Below are positions 1 through 8,291 of a stretch of DNA of 64,000 bases, one piece after another. The notes under the pieces were generated by a model. It searched no databases. It saw only the letters and a program-made list of their open reading frames with translations, and was not told the origin of the DNA. The position numbers and the translations under genes are program-made. Source of the stretch: Pseudomonadota bacterium (lineage in GTDB: Bacteria; Bdellovibrionota; UBA1018); NCBI GenBank assembly GCA_027485695.1, contig JAIXQO010000002.1:666006-730005 (forward strand). The letters are read 5' to 3'. Each line of letters starts with the position of its first letter. Position 1 is the first letter of the stretch.

Positions 1-951
1 ATCCTGAATCCTGCCGTTCACTTTTGGAATCGTTGGATATCGGAACTTCAAGAGTTTGCCTGCGACGAGACACTGGTCGACCAAAACAAAGTCGAGTCTC
101 AGGCATATGCACGCTGCCTCGTCGAGGTAGCGCAAACCGCGATCGACCAGAAACATGTGCCTGCTTGCGCGACAGGTCTCATGTTTTTGGTTGAACGCAA
201 CTTACTCCACAGGAGGATAGAACGAATGTTTTCAAACTCTACAAATAAAATGGGACGGTCGATCAGTGTTGCAGTAGGCGCTTTTATTACCCTGATTCTC
301 GGCGCAACGGCATTTGCTTCAAGCGGACTTGTACAAGATCGCAGGGTGACGATAGATCAAGCTCACGCCATGGCCAAAAAGGCCGAGAGCGAGACCGGGT
401 TTCCCGTAGTTGTAAACGACCGCGTACTGAAACAACTCAACCGCTACATTGGCACCGTCGAGGGGCGCGATTTTATACGTGAGTCTATTGCCCGCATGGA
501 AAATCACCGCGCCATCGTTAACGACGCACTGAAGAAATACGATATGCCCGTAGAAATCATGGCGATTCCAATAATCGAGTCTGGTTATCAAAATCTCACT
601 GAACGCAGTGGCTCTTCCGTGAGATCCGCGGGAATCTGGCAGTTCATCCGGCAGACAGCTCGAAACTATGGACTGAAAGTGGATGATCAGCACGACGAGC
701 GCCTGAACGTGGCACTGAACACGGACGCGGCAATGAGATATCTGCAGTCGAACCATTTGCGATTCAGAGACTGGCAACTGGCCATTCTCGCCTACAATAT
801 GGGCGAAGCGGCGGTTCAAAAAGCGATGAACACGTTGAGAACACGCGACGCCTGGAAGTTGATTCGAAATGGCTACGAAGGCGACAAAGACTATTTGGCG
901 AAAGTCATGGCTGCGATCTTGATCATGAGAAATCCAGAGTCGATGAATTAG
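1..951 (+). CDS. M56-family membrane metallopeptidase fused to an MltD-like lytic transglycosylase domain (5' partial)
   Basis: The reading frame is open from base 1, so the ORF-track start at 157 is internal; 316 residues lie in the window. The first ~75 residues resemble the C-terminal part of an M56 (BlaR1/MecR1-type) peptidase domain: NPAVHFWNRW, EFACDE, and RRIERMF just before a membrane helix (GAFITLILGATAF). After the helix comes a periplasmic SLT domain with the MltD-type catalytic Glu (PIIESGYQN) and AGIWQFIRQTARNYGL. Lytic transglycosylases cleave the glycan strands of peptidoglycan. A Shine-Dalgarno-like aggagg precedes an internal ATG at 226, so a short free SLT product is conceivable. 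The frame runs unbroken from the M56 motifs into the SLT domain, so I prefer a fusion. The M56 zinc site lies outside the window. Confidence 0.8.
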   Translation: MLNPAVHFWNRWISELQEFACDETLVDQNKVESQAYARCLVEVAQTAIDQKHVPACATGLMFLVERNLLHRRIERMFSNSTNKMGRSISVAVGAFITLILGATAFASSGLVQDRRVTIDQAHAMAKKAESETGFPVVVNDRVLKQLNRYIGTVEGRDFIRESIARMENHRAIVNDALKKYDMPVEIMAIPIIESGYQNLTERSGSSVRSAGIWQFIRQTARNYGLKVDDQHDERLNVALNTDAAMRYLQSNHLRFRDWQLAILAYNMGEAAVQKAMNTLRTRDAWKLIRNGYEGDKDYLAKVMAAILIMRNPESMN

Positions 952-974
952 GCCCGAGTAAAACGGAGAAAATA

Positions 975-1005
975 GGCGCCGTTGCGAAAGCAACGAGCGC
1001 CTTTA
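975..1005 (+). terminator. Rho-independent terminator after the M56-SLT gene
   Basis: GC-rich hairpin: ggcgc pairs with gcgcc, enclosing gttgc-gaaa-gcaac, followed by cttt. It sits 24 nt after the stop codon. The T tail is short. Confidence 0.6.
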
Positions 1006-1044
1006 AACGGTTAGACAGCTCAGGTCTAAAAATTTGAAAAGCCA

Positions 1045-1866
1045 CTATCTCACTCTCTCCGCACGTGGCGTGAAGACGATCGCCGTGACGAAAACATTCT
1101 TATATCTGCTGCCCGGTGGATATCTTCTTATAAAAGCTTCATAGGCTGCCGGGGAATCCAAACTCACTCTCAAGCAGTAAGTCCAGTTTCCAGTCAGGCT
1201 GATGCTTCCTGACCTGGGATCACATCCGGTTGCACCCACCATTTTTAAACCGGGGGTTGTATTGATCGTCTCTGAAAATTCCGGAACGAGCCTCTTGATG
1301 AGGCTCAACTCGGGAAATCTCGGAGGCTGAGTTCTCATCAAGCTGAAATCACAGCGATACGAGTGAATGAGTCTCGTCTCGTAGTTCTTGAAGGTCAAAA
1401 GACCATTTTTTGTGTCGATCTCGACATCGTGAATGACTTCCTTGCTGCTTACCTGACGTGTCACCGGGTTGTAACCGTAGATTTTGGCGACATGCCGGCC
1501 CTTGAAGCCATCTTTTTTCAGCACGTCCTCGTAGGCTGCAATTTCATTTTCGTATTCCTGGGTCAGATCGGTACCGCTTGCATCTACAGAAATAGGCCCC
1601 ACATTGGTCCAAAAACCGTCTTTTGAATCCGGTTGGTAGCTGAAACTTGGACCGTAAGACTGGACCGAACGACTGAAGTCAGCGTCGTAGTTGATTCCAC
1701 CGTTGTTGTTAAAACTAAAACGTATCTCGGCTCTTGCACCAATTCTATTCACACAAGGGAAGGTACTCGAGAGTCTTTGTACAGATGGATCCAGTTCGCT
1801 TGCGGCGTACACGCTCAATGATCCGCTCAGTGAAACGAATATCGCTAGTAGTTCAGTCATCCGCAT
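1045..1866 (-). CDS. Secreted protein of unknown function
   Basis: I start the gene at the ATG at 1866 rather than the ORF-track start at 1995. It is preceded by an agaggg ribosome site and begins a clear signal peptide (MRMTELLAIFVSLSGSLSVYAAS). The mature part, about 255 residues, has four Cys residues (CVNRIG, YRCDF, GCDPRSG, YCLRV), which could form two disulfides in the periplasm. I recognise no family. It is mostly polar with alternating hydrophobic residues, suggesting a beta-rich fold. It faces the M56-SLT gene convergently. Confidence 0.7.
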   Translation of the reverse strand: MRMTELLAIFVSLSGSLSVYAASELDPSVQRLSSTFPCVNRIGARAEIRFSFNNNGGINYDADFSRSVQSYGPSFSYQPDSKDGFWTNVGPISVDASGTDLTQEYENEIAAYEDVLKKDGFKGRHVAKIYGYNPVTRQVSSKEVIHDVEIDTKNGLLTFKNYETRLIHSYRCDFSLMRTQPPRFPELSLIKRLVPEFSETINTTPGLKMVGATGCDPRSGSISLTGNWTYCLRVSLDSPAAYEAFIRRYPPGSRYKNVFVTAIVFTPRAERVR

Positions 1867-2059
1867 ATAATCGCCCTCTTGTTTCCGCCTATGAATTTTG
1901 CATAGGCGATTCCGCACATCGTGGCATGCCGAGACGCGCGAGCGTAGTAAGAGTTTGTGACTTGTTGATCGACGAAATTCGGCAGTCCTGGTCAAGGAAT
2001 GGTGCTAGGGCTCGTGGCTTCTGGTGACGTGTCGTCGATGTCTGGATGTGAGGGTATAT

Positions 2060-2232
2060 CCGGCCTAAAGAGGATTCGAACTCCTCGCGCTTTTCGCCTC
2101 CAGCGAAAAGCTCCGTCGCGGCTCCCTCTCTCAGTCGCGCTTCCTGCGCGACTGCCCGCGCGAAACACCATTGGTGTTCCCCGCGGTCGATCGGTCGAGG
2201 GTTCGAATCCTCTCGTTTGAAAACTGTCGGAG
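2060..2232 (-). other. Hairpin-rich non-coding stretch bounded by inverted T-arm-like repeats
   Basis: Two near-identical inverted repeats (2070-2087 and 2196-2212), each containing gttcgaatcctc like a tRNA T arm, flank two perfect 9-bp hairpins (2089-2111 and 2132-2154) and a 6-bp hairpin (2164-2178). Read on the minus strand, the loops of the two 9-bp hairpins are TGGAG and AGGAA, and about eight GGA triplets occur in ~170 nt. No complete tRNA can be folded on either strand. It lies between tRNA-Glu and the 1045-1866 gene, so on the minus strand it could be that gene's leader or a separate small RNA. Confidence 0.5.
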
Positions 2233-2243
2233 GCTTCGAAATG

Positions 2244-2281
2244 AAAAACGGCCAGTGTTGCTTTCGCAACCCGACCGTTTT
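2244..2281 (-). terminator. Terminator downstream of tRNA-Glu
   Basis: Aaaaacgg pairs with ccgttttt over 8 bp, with an inner gttgc-tttc-gcaac hairpin. Read on the minus strand it ends in a T run and lies 20 nt after the tRNA, so it most likely ends the tRNA transcript. It could also work on the other strand. Confidence 0.65.
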
Positions 2282-2300
2282 TATGTATCTTGAAAATTTT

Positions 2301-2376
2301 TGGCGTCCCCACGGGGATTCGAACCCCGGTCGCCGCCGTGAAAGGGCAGTGTCCTAGGCCTCTAGACGATGGGGAC
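2301..2376 (-). tRNA. tRNA-Glu (anticodon UUC)
   Basis: 76-nt cloverleaf on the minus strand with acceptor gtcccca/tggggac, D arm tcgtctagaggcctaggaca, anticodon loop ctttcac (anticodon TTC), T arm ccgggGTTCGAATccccg-like, and an encoded CCA end. The sequence closely follows the Escherichia coli tRNA-Glu pattern as I recall it. A T-rich terminator follows. Confidence 0.97.
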
Positions 2377-2502
2377 GCAGACCGACATTTGTCAGAGAGA
2401 CAATCGATTAACCCAAACCGGGTCGATGCGCCAACGGAAAAAACGAGTCGCTTGATCTTTTTTACGGTCTCAGGTCAGCTCAAAGAACTGAGGACCTGAC
2501 TG

Positions 2503-2943
2503 ATGACCGATTCCAAGCGCCCCCCCTCCCCACGCGTAATTGAGAAAACCGAGGCTGAATGGAAATCCAGCCTTTCGCCGGAGGAGTACTACATCCTTCG
2601 CGAGAAGGGCACGGAGCGGGCGTTTACGGGCGAATACTGGGACCATTTCGAGCCAGGCCATTACGTTTGTCGGGGCTGCGGCACCCCCCTTTTTAAGAGT
2701 CTAGAAAAGTTCGAAAGCCACTGCGGTTGGCCGAGCTTTTTCTCCTCCGCTCATGGTGACTCCATTGAAGAGATAGAGGACCGAACCCATGGAATGGTAC
2801 GAACCGAGGTTGTCTGCAAAAAATGCGGTGGGCATCTGGGGCATGTGTTCAACGATGGTCCCGCGCCGACCGGAATCCGCTATTGCATCAACTCGCCTTC
2901 GATTCGTTTTGAGCCGTCAGAAAATCTGAAACCCAAATCCTAG
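2503..2943 (+). CDS. msrB: Peptide-methionine (R)-S-oxide reductase MsrB
   Basis: Reduces methionine-R-sulfoxide in damaged proteins using thioredoxin. The 146-residue length fits the family. Two structural zinc CxxC pairs are visible (CRGCG near residue 52 and CKKCG near residue 106), followed by GHLGHVF. The catalytic Cys is in [11 protein letters not shown] close to the C terminus. There is no signal peptide, so it should be cytoplasmic. It stands alone between the tRNA and a secreted-protein gene. Confidence 0.95.
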   Translation: MTDSKRPPSPRVIEKTEAEWKSSLSPEEYYILREKGTERAFTGEYWDHFEPGHYVCRGCGTPLFKSLEKFESHCGWPSFFSSAHGDSIEEIEDRTHGMVRTEVVCKKCGGHLGHVFNDGPAPTGIRYCINSPSIRFEPSENLKPKS

Positions 2944-3051
2944 TTCGCCATTCCCGCTCGTGGAACCTTTCGTGATCTATCGTCAACACAATCGATGATC
3001 TCGAGCGCTTCCACGCTCTGCTTTTTTAAATCGCTCTTGTAGGTTGAGCGC

Positions 3052-3744
3052 ATGTCGAACTCAACTTTCTGGAAATCAGCCATAGTTCTCGCCCTCATTG
3101 CTCAGTCGGCATCGGCGCAAGACGTTTTCAATGTGATCGGACGCGGACTCCGAAACGAAGCAACCGGCGATGTGATTCGTCTCGTCTGCCTCGAATGGAA
3201 TGAGGACGCGTATACAAACCAGGCGATCCCTTGCAATACCCACCAGTTTGAAATCATGCACCGAGACGGTCATCGCGTCCCACTGAGTGCTCCTTTCAAA
3301 CATTACGGTGAACTTGATCGCCGCCCAACCGAACGCGCTTACATCCGCTACTTAAAACGTGCCTCCGGCATTCTGGTCGAGTCCGGCTCTGATCAGGATC
3401 CGCAAATCGACCGCGTTGGGAAAATGCGTCGTACGCTGAAAAGGGCCGTAAAGTCCGGTGTTGGTCGCTACGACGAACTGGAAATCTCAGCATCTACGTT
3501 TCGAAACCTCGTCTATACGTTGAGCCTCACGAACGGTGGTAGTGTTCGCTCAGATTTTGAAACCTGCCCCGACGAGAACTTCTATCCCGATCCAATTGAA
3601 ACCCATTCGGATTACCCATCTGTTCGCCCAGCACCCCGATTACGCCCAGCCTCACAACCCCCAGTAATCGGGCCTCTGGGACCACCCCGCGTTCGGGGCC
3701 GTATTCCACCTCCCGGGCCACAGCTCCCGCGCCCACGGTACTAA
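3052..3744 (+). CDS. Secreted protein with proline-rich tail, unknown function
   Basis: Begins with a signal peptide (MSNSTFWKSAIVLALIAQSASAQD). The central ~150 residues contain several Cys (VCLEWN, PCNTHQF, ETCPDE) and match no family I recognise. The last ~40 residues are a basic proline-rich tail (PRLRPASQPP, PRVRGRIPPPGPQ), likely disordered and perhaps wall- or surface-associating. Exported location is well supported; the role is unknown. Confidence 0.7.
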   Translation: MSNSTFWKSAIVLALIAQSASAQDVFNVIGRGLRNEATGDVIRLVCLEWNEDAYTNQAIPCNTHQFEIMHRDGHRVPLSAPFKHYGELDRRPTERAYIRYLKRASGILVESGSDQDPQIDRVGKMRRTLKRAVKSGVGRYDELEISASTFRNLVYTLSLTNGGSVRSDFETCPDENFYPDPIETHSDYPSVRPAPRLRPASQPPVIGPLGPPRVRGRIPPPGPQLPRPRY

Positions 3745-3809
3745 TACGGCGCTCTTAATGAACGCTTGACGTAAGAAGAGCTACCCAGGGAGACTCAAGC
3801 CCAATCCCT

Positions 3810-4271
3810 ATGGTAGCTCTTCTTCCTTTTTTCATCGGATTAGCCGCGGTCCTGCAAGGTTGGTTCAACCGTCGAATCATGTCCGAAGTATCGCTGGCTC
3901 TTGCTGTGTTCCTCAACGCCTGCGTGTTCCTGGTTGCTGCCGTTGCCTATTGGCTCTTGATCGCACCACGTACACTCGCTGAGAACGCAAATCCAAACGC
4001 TCTCAAACTCTCGAGTCTCGCTTCGGCCTTTCAGCCCTGGTACCTTGCGCCGGGTTTATTTGGGTTCGCGCTCGTGATCGGCATTCCCTACAGCCTCTCA
4101 AAAATCGGAGCTGGCCCAACCTTCATCATGCTCGTCGCGAGCCAAATCCTTTTCAGCACGATCCTAGACCTCTGGCTCACTCCCGAGAACGTCACCCCAC
4201 AAAAACTCATCGGAGCCGCACTCTGCATCGCAGGCGCGATTGTCACGACATGGAAACGAACGAGCAGCTAA
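3810..4271 (+). CDS. DMT-superfamily membrane protein, YdcZ (DUF606)-like
   Basis: About 153 residues with four to five membrane helices. The N-terminal PFFIGLAAVLQGWFNRR and C-terminal IGAALCIAGAIVTTWKR segments are typical of the half-size drug/metabolite transporter family with the YdcZ fold. Such proteins usually act as dimers; the substrate cannot be told from sequence. The 3' end overlaps the next gene by 22 nt, so the two are probably co-transcribed and translationally linked. Confidence 0.75.
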   Translation: MVALLPFFIGLAAVLQGWFNRRIMSEVSLALAVFLNACVFLVAAVAYWLLIAPRTLAENANPNALKLSSLASAFQPWYLAPGLFGFALVIGIPYSLSKIGAGPTFIMLVASQILFSTILDLWLTPENVTPQKLIGAALCIAGAIVTTWKRTSS

Positions 4272-5137
4272 AAGACCCATCGTTTTTGCAAGACTGCCCG
4301 GAGCTGCGCTCCCGCGTCGCTCGTTTTACTGCGCTTCTGACTATCGCCGAAACCGGGATTGGTAGCCTTCTCCATGCATTCCATGTTCCGCTGTCCGGCC
4401 ATGCGCTCTCGCTCAATCAAATTCTGATCCTCTCCTGGAGCACCGAATCTCTCTCATATCGTGACTCCATTCGAGTGACCGCGCAGATTTCGCTTCAGTC
4501 GAGTTTACTCAAGAGCCTCTCGCCCGCAGGCAAAAAACTCACGCCGATGGCAGCGATTCTCGTTCAAGGCCTGCTGTTTACGTTTGGACTCCTAGTGTTT
4601 GGGCCAACCCTAGCCGGCATGATCCTAGGCGCCGCCCTCTCCTCTATGTGGGCGTTCGTGCAACCACTGCTCATTGTCTACGTCGTATTCGGGGGATCGT
4701 TTTTCGAAGCACTCCTCAGAGAGAGTAATAAGATTGGCGCGATTTTTTCGTTACCGGAGGATTGGATCATCCAAGGATTCGCGACTGCAATCGCTCTCAA
4801 GGTCTTGCTCGCTATCACGATCGCGTTCCTTGCCGCTCGAGCAGGATCTGAGTCGCGCGAAGCTTATTTTGATCGCATGAAATCGTACGCGGCGAAATTC
4901 CCGAAACCTTTGAAATCCGGGACTGCCGGTTGGCGCGAACTTCGTTCGCCACTACTACTCATTTCGTTTGGACTCAGTCTCGCATTTTTCTTCATTCAAG
5001 ATGAGCGAACGGTCCAAGCGTTCTGGACCTTTGCGCTCCGGCCGCTTGCCGTATTCGTCGTCGTTTCAATCCTTGTCCGAATCCCGCCATTTACTGGATG
5101 GGTCACTCGAATCCCGGCGCTCAAGCACTTCAGCTAA
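4250..5137 (+). CDS. Polytopic inner-membrane protein, unknown function
   Basis: 295 residues. An amphipathic N-terminal region (GSLLHAFHVPLSGHALSLNQ) is followed by about five hydrophobic segments (AAILVQGLLFTFGLLVFG, MWAFVQPLLIVYVVFGG, FATAIALKVLLAITIAFLAA, LLLISFGLSLAFFF, ALRPLAVFVVVSILV). The early GSLLHxxxxPxxGH pattern is reminiscent of transporter substrate-binding membrane components, but I cannot assign a family. It overlaps the YdcZ-like gene at its start. At its end it runs 72 nt into the convergent xdhC, so both 3' ends are coding on both strands. Confidence 0.7.
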   Translation: METNEQLKDPSFLQDCPELRSRVARFTALLTIAETGIGSLLHAFHVPLSGHALSLNQILILSWSTESLSYRDSIRVTAQISLQSSLLKSLSPAGKKLTPMAAILVQGLLFTFGLLVFGPTLAGMILGAALSSMWAFVQPLLIVYVVFGGSFFEALLRESNKIGAIFSLPEDWIIQGFATAIALKVLLAITIAFLAARAGSESREAYFDRMKSYAAKFPKPLKSGTAGWRELRSPLLLISFGLSLAFFFIQDERTVQAFWTFALRPLAVFVVVSILVRIPPFTGWVTRIPALKHFS

Positions 5138-5881
5138 AATACTGATCGCGATCTCGGCCGGATCATTGCGTCCGACTCGAATGCCGATCGGACAACGAAA
5201 CCGAGAGATGGCCTCACTGGTTACACCACTGTCCGAGAGTTCCTTGCGGAGTTTTAACGCCTTGACGTCGCTCCCCATACATCCGATGTAACGAGGTTCA
5301 CCGAATTCAGAATAGATCGCGCGCAGAACCGGAAGGTCAGACGCGTGCCCACGGGTCAGGACCAGGAAATAATCATCGCGCGAGAAACGTTTGACGACGG
5401 CAGGCATGTCTTCATTGCAAACGATTTCGATTTTGGGATCACGAGGCATTTTCTCGAGCCACTCGGGACGTGGATCGATCACCGTGATTCGACAGGAAAG
5501 CGGCAAAGAAGCACGCACGACCGCTTGCGCGACGTGACCGGCACCGAACAGTCGAATGGTGAGATCTGAGCGGCCGTGTACCTCAAACAAAAACGACGCC
5601 TCGCCTCCGCAAGTCATGCCGATATCGCGAGTCAGATTCCAAGTCACCGATTCGATCAGACGAGTGGTATCGCGATTCTCAAGCAACAGTTGCGCGTGTT
5701 CAATCGCGCGAGCCTCGACCTTGCCGCCACCGACCGTGCCTGCGATCAGGCCCTCTCGTCCGATGAACGCGCGCGCACCGATGTTCTGAGGCGCGTGACC
5801 ACGAACCGCCGTTTGGGTCACGACAACGAATTCTACGCCCGATGATTTCAGCTCTTGAAACGTTTCAAACCACGAACTCAT
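5066..5881 (-). CDS. xdhC: XdhC-family molybdenum cofactor insertion/sulfuration protein
   Basis: Family role: binds the molybdenum cofactor and delivers it, sulfurated, to xanthine dehydrogenase. The N-terminal XdhC/CoxI domain shows EGLIAGTVGGGKVEARA. The C-terminal Rossmann-like domain has RLFGAGHVAQAV, then CMGSDVKALKLRKEL and a closing CPIGIRVGRNDPAEIAISILAEVL. It is the last gene of the ade-xdhA-xdhB-xdhC operon and starts 17 nt inside xdhB. The final 72 nt overlap the convergent membrane-protein gene. Confidence 0.92.
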   Translation of the reverse strand: MSSWFETFQELKSSGVEFVVVTQTAVRGHAPQNIGARAFIGREGLIAGTVGGGKVEARAIEHAQLLLENRDTTRLIESVTWNLTRDIGMTCGGEASFLFEVHGRSDLTIRLFGAGHVAQAVVRASLPLSCRITVIDPRPEWLEKMPRDPKIEIVCNEDMPAVVKRFSRDDYFLVLTRGHASDLPVLRAIYSEFGEPRYIGCMGSDVKALKLRKELSDSGVTSEAISRFRCPIGIRVGRNDPAEIAISILAEVLERRDSSDPSSKWRDSDKD

Positions 5882-8291
5882 TGAATGCGCTTCCTTCGAT
5901 CTGCTTGAATGCGTCCGGATCTACGGTTCGAAGAATCCGTTCCTGAGTTGCGGGGATCGAGATCCGCGGATAGTGATCGCGGTAGCGAGGGAGCTGCTTC
6001 AATGCATCTTGAATGGCCGTCCAGACGCTGAGCGCGAGGAGCAACGGCGGCTCGCCGACTGCCTTGGTACCGCGCACATTCGCGTAGTTCTCGTCATTGG
6101 GAACGAGATTCAGGTTAAAGGTTCGCGGTGTATCCTGAATGTTCGGGATCTTGTACGTGCTTGGCGAATGCGAGAGAAGCAAGCCGTCTTTGGAGTAGAA
6201 GAGTTTTTCCGTCGTCACCCATCCCATCCCTTGCACAAATGCTCCACTCACCTGCCCAAGATCCAGGCCCTCGTGGATCGGGCGCCCCAGATCCATCCAC
6301 ACATCCACGCGCTCGACCTTAGCCTCACCCGTCAACCGATCGATGCGAACCTCACTCACCGCCGCGCCTTGCGTGAAATACAGGAACGCACGACCTTGAC
6401 CGGTGAGCTTGTTGAACTCGATACCCGGAATGCGGTAGTGAGCGTAGTCACTGAGCGAAATTCGGCTCAAATAGGCCTGATTCACGAGTGACGCGAAATG
6501 AATTTGTTTCTGAGGATCGCGTTTGAGATAGACCATTCCCTTCTCAAATACGACGCCGAATGATTCCGGTTTCTCGTTCGGATCCGTGTAATTCGGAGCC
6601 GCAGAGATCAAGATCTCCGCTTCGGTACCCAAACCTGCCGTATTCGAGGGATACCGACTCTCTGGGAGTTCCAGGAGTTTGGACGCGAATTCCGACAAAC
6701 GGTATTTGAGTTTGCGTGCAGCCAAGAGCGCGGCGGCGCCGTTTAAGTCGGTGCCACTCGATGCTGCCGTCGGACTGGTATTCGCGTTTTTATCCGTTCG
6801 AGTCGGCATCATGCGGAACTGATCGCGAGGAAGTGAGAATTCCTCGGCGAGTAACTGCGCGATTCTCGCATTCACGCCTTGGCCCATTTCTGTTGCACCC
6901 GTCGACACCTGAAAAGTCCCGTCGCGATGACAGATCACGAACGCATTTCCTTGGTTCAAGAATCGCGTCGTGAACGAAATCCCGAATTTAACCAGCGTCA
7001 TGCTCAGTCCGCGGAGCGTGTTTTCACCGTTTTCGATCGCTCGCTGGTTAGAGGCTTGGATCTCTTGACGACGCCTCTCATAGTTCGAGGCCTCGGCCGC
7101 GCGCTCCAGGCAAATGGAGAGCTGGTTGTTTTCCACAACCTGACCGTAGTGCGTGACATTTCGCCCGCCTTGATCGGAGTAGAGATTCTTACGTCGGATA
7201 TCGAGGGCGTCGATGCCGAGTCGATGCGCAATCTCCTCGATGATCCGTTCGATCATCGCGACGCCTTTGGGGCCGCCGAACCCTCGGAATGCGGTGTGTG
7301 GATGGTAATTGGTTCGACAGACCTGTCCCTGCACTCGCATGTGCGGAATGAAGTAAGCGTTGTCGCTGTGGAGCATGGCTCGCTCCATAATCGATGTCGA
7401 AAGATCCGCGTAAGCTCCACCATCAGAATGGAGTTTTGCGTCTAGCCCAAGGATTCGTCCCTCACGGTCAAACGCCACCCGGTAATCGATCTCAAACGGA
7501 TTTCGTTTGCCCGTCATGATCATATCATCATCCTTAGTCAGGATGAGACGCGCGGGGCGATTCAGTTTATGGGCGGCAAGGGCGGCAAAAGTGGCGATCG
7601 GAGCGGCTTGAGACTCTTTGCCACCGAACCCCCCTCCCATTCGTTTTACGACGGTGGTGACGGCAGAGTCTGGCAGGCCGAGCGCGTGCGCGACGACGTG
7701 CTGAACTTCGGTGGGGTGCTGAGAGGAACTATGAATTTCGATCTGGCCGTCCTCGATCGGATAGGCAAGTGCAGCTTGGCTCTCGAGATAGAAATGGTCC
7801 GCTCCCTCGATCACGAGATGCCCCGCGATACATTCCGGAGCCTGCGCAAAAACATTCTCATCAAAATTGCGCTTGATCTCGCGGGCGCTACCAATGAATG
7901 ACCGGGCGGCGATGGCTTCTCGAACACTTCGAATCGCGGGCAGTGGTTCGATTTGAAGGATGATTTTCTTACGAAGCCGCTCTCCACTCCTTCGGTCGCG
8001 GGTCACCAGTAACGCGATCGGTTCCCCGGCGAATTCGACGGTTCCTTCGGCAAGCACCGGTTGATCCTGAAAAATGGTTCCCCAGCGATTCGAGTGCAAA
8101 TCAGCCGCCGTGTAGAACGCGATAAAATCGGGATCGGTCTTGACGGGGCTTACGTCGAGTTTTTTAATCCGTCCTTTGGCGATTCGGCTGAATACGACGG
8201 TAACGAATACCTCGTTCTGGGAGGCGGGACGGTCATCGACGAACTCGCTCTGTCCCGTGACGTGCAGGTGGGCTGAATCATGTGGTTTCAT
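5865..8291 (-). CDS. xdhB: Xanthine dehydrogenase, molybdopterin-binding subunit
   Basis: Large catalytic subunit, 808 residues, that hydroxylates hypoxanthine to xanthine and urate at the molybdenum centre. It begins with the a/b hammerhead domain (HVTGQSEFVDD). Cofactor motifs follow: RMGGGFGGKES, FRGFGGPKG and MGQGVNARIAQ. Near the C terminus, KAVGEPPLLLALSVW carries the catalytic Glu of the family. It starts inside the xdhA stop (ATGA overlap), so the two subunits are likely translationally coupled. The naming of small versus large subunit differs between species. Confidence 0.94.
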   Translation of the reverse strand: MKPHDSAHLHVTGQSEFVDDRPASQNEVFVTVVFSRIAKGRIKKLDVSPVKTDPDFIAFYTAADLHSNRWGTIFQDQPVLAEGTVEFAGEPIALLVTRDRRSGERLRKKIILQIEPLPAIRSVREAIAARSFIGSAREIKRNFDENVFAQAPECIAGHLVIEGADHFYLESQAALAYPIEDGQIEIHSSSQHPTEVQHVVAHALGLPDSAVTTVVKRMGGGFGGKESQAAPIATFAALAAHKLNRPARLILTKDDDMIMTGKRNPFEIDYRVAFDREGRILGLDAKLHSDGGAYADLSTSIMERAMLHSDNAYFIPHMRVQGQVCRTNYHPHTAFRGFGGPKGVAMIERIIEEIAHRLGIDALDIRRKNLYSDQGGRNVTHYGQVVENNQLSICLERAAEASNYERRRQEIQASNQRAIENGENTLRGLSMTLVKFGISFTTRFLNQGNAFVICHRDGTFQVSTGATEMGQGVNARIAQLLAEEFSLPRDQFRMMPTRTDKNANTSPTAASSGTDLNGAAALLAARKLKYRLSEFASKLLELPESRYPSNTAGLGTEAEILISAAPNYTDPNEKPESFGVVFEKGMVYLKRDPQKQIHFASLVNQAYLSRISLSDYAHYRIPGIEFNKLTGQGRAFLYFTQGAAVSEVRIDRLTGEAKVERVDVWMDLGRPIHEGLDLGQVSGAFVQGMGWVTTEKLFYSKDGLLLSHSPSTYKIPNIQDTPRTFNLNLVPNDENYANVRGTKAVGEPPLLLALSVWTAIQDALKQLPRYRDHYPRISIPATQERILRTVDPDAFKQIEGSAFNEFVV

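Noticed and set aside
157-225. Start of a separate lytic transglycosylase gene at 157
   Set aside because: The frame is open from base 1 and its upstream part carries M56 peptidase motifs, so 157 is internal.
2060-2232. A tRNA gene (Ser/Leu or Sec type) on either strand
   Set aside because: T-arm-like sequences exist at both ends, but no matching acceptor stem, D arm or anticodon arm can be formed and there is no CCA end.
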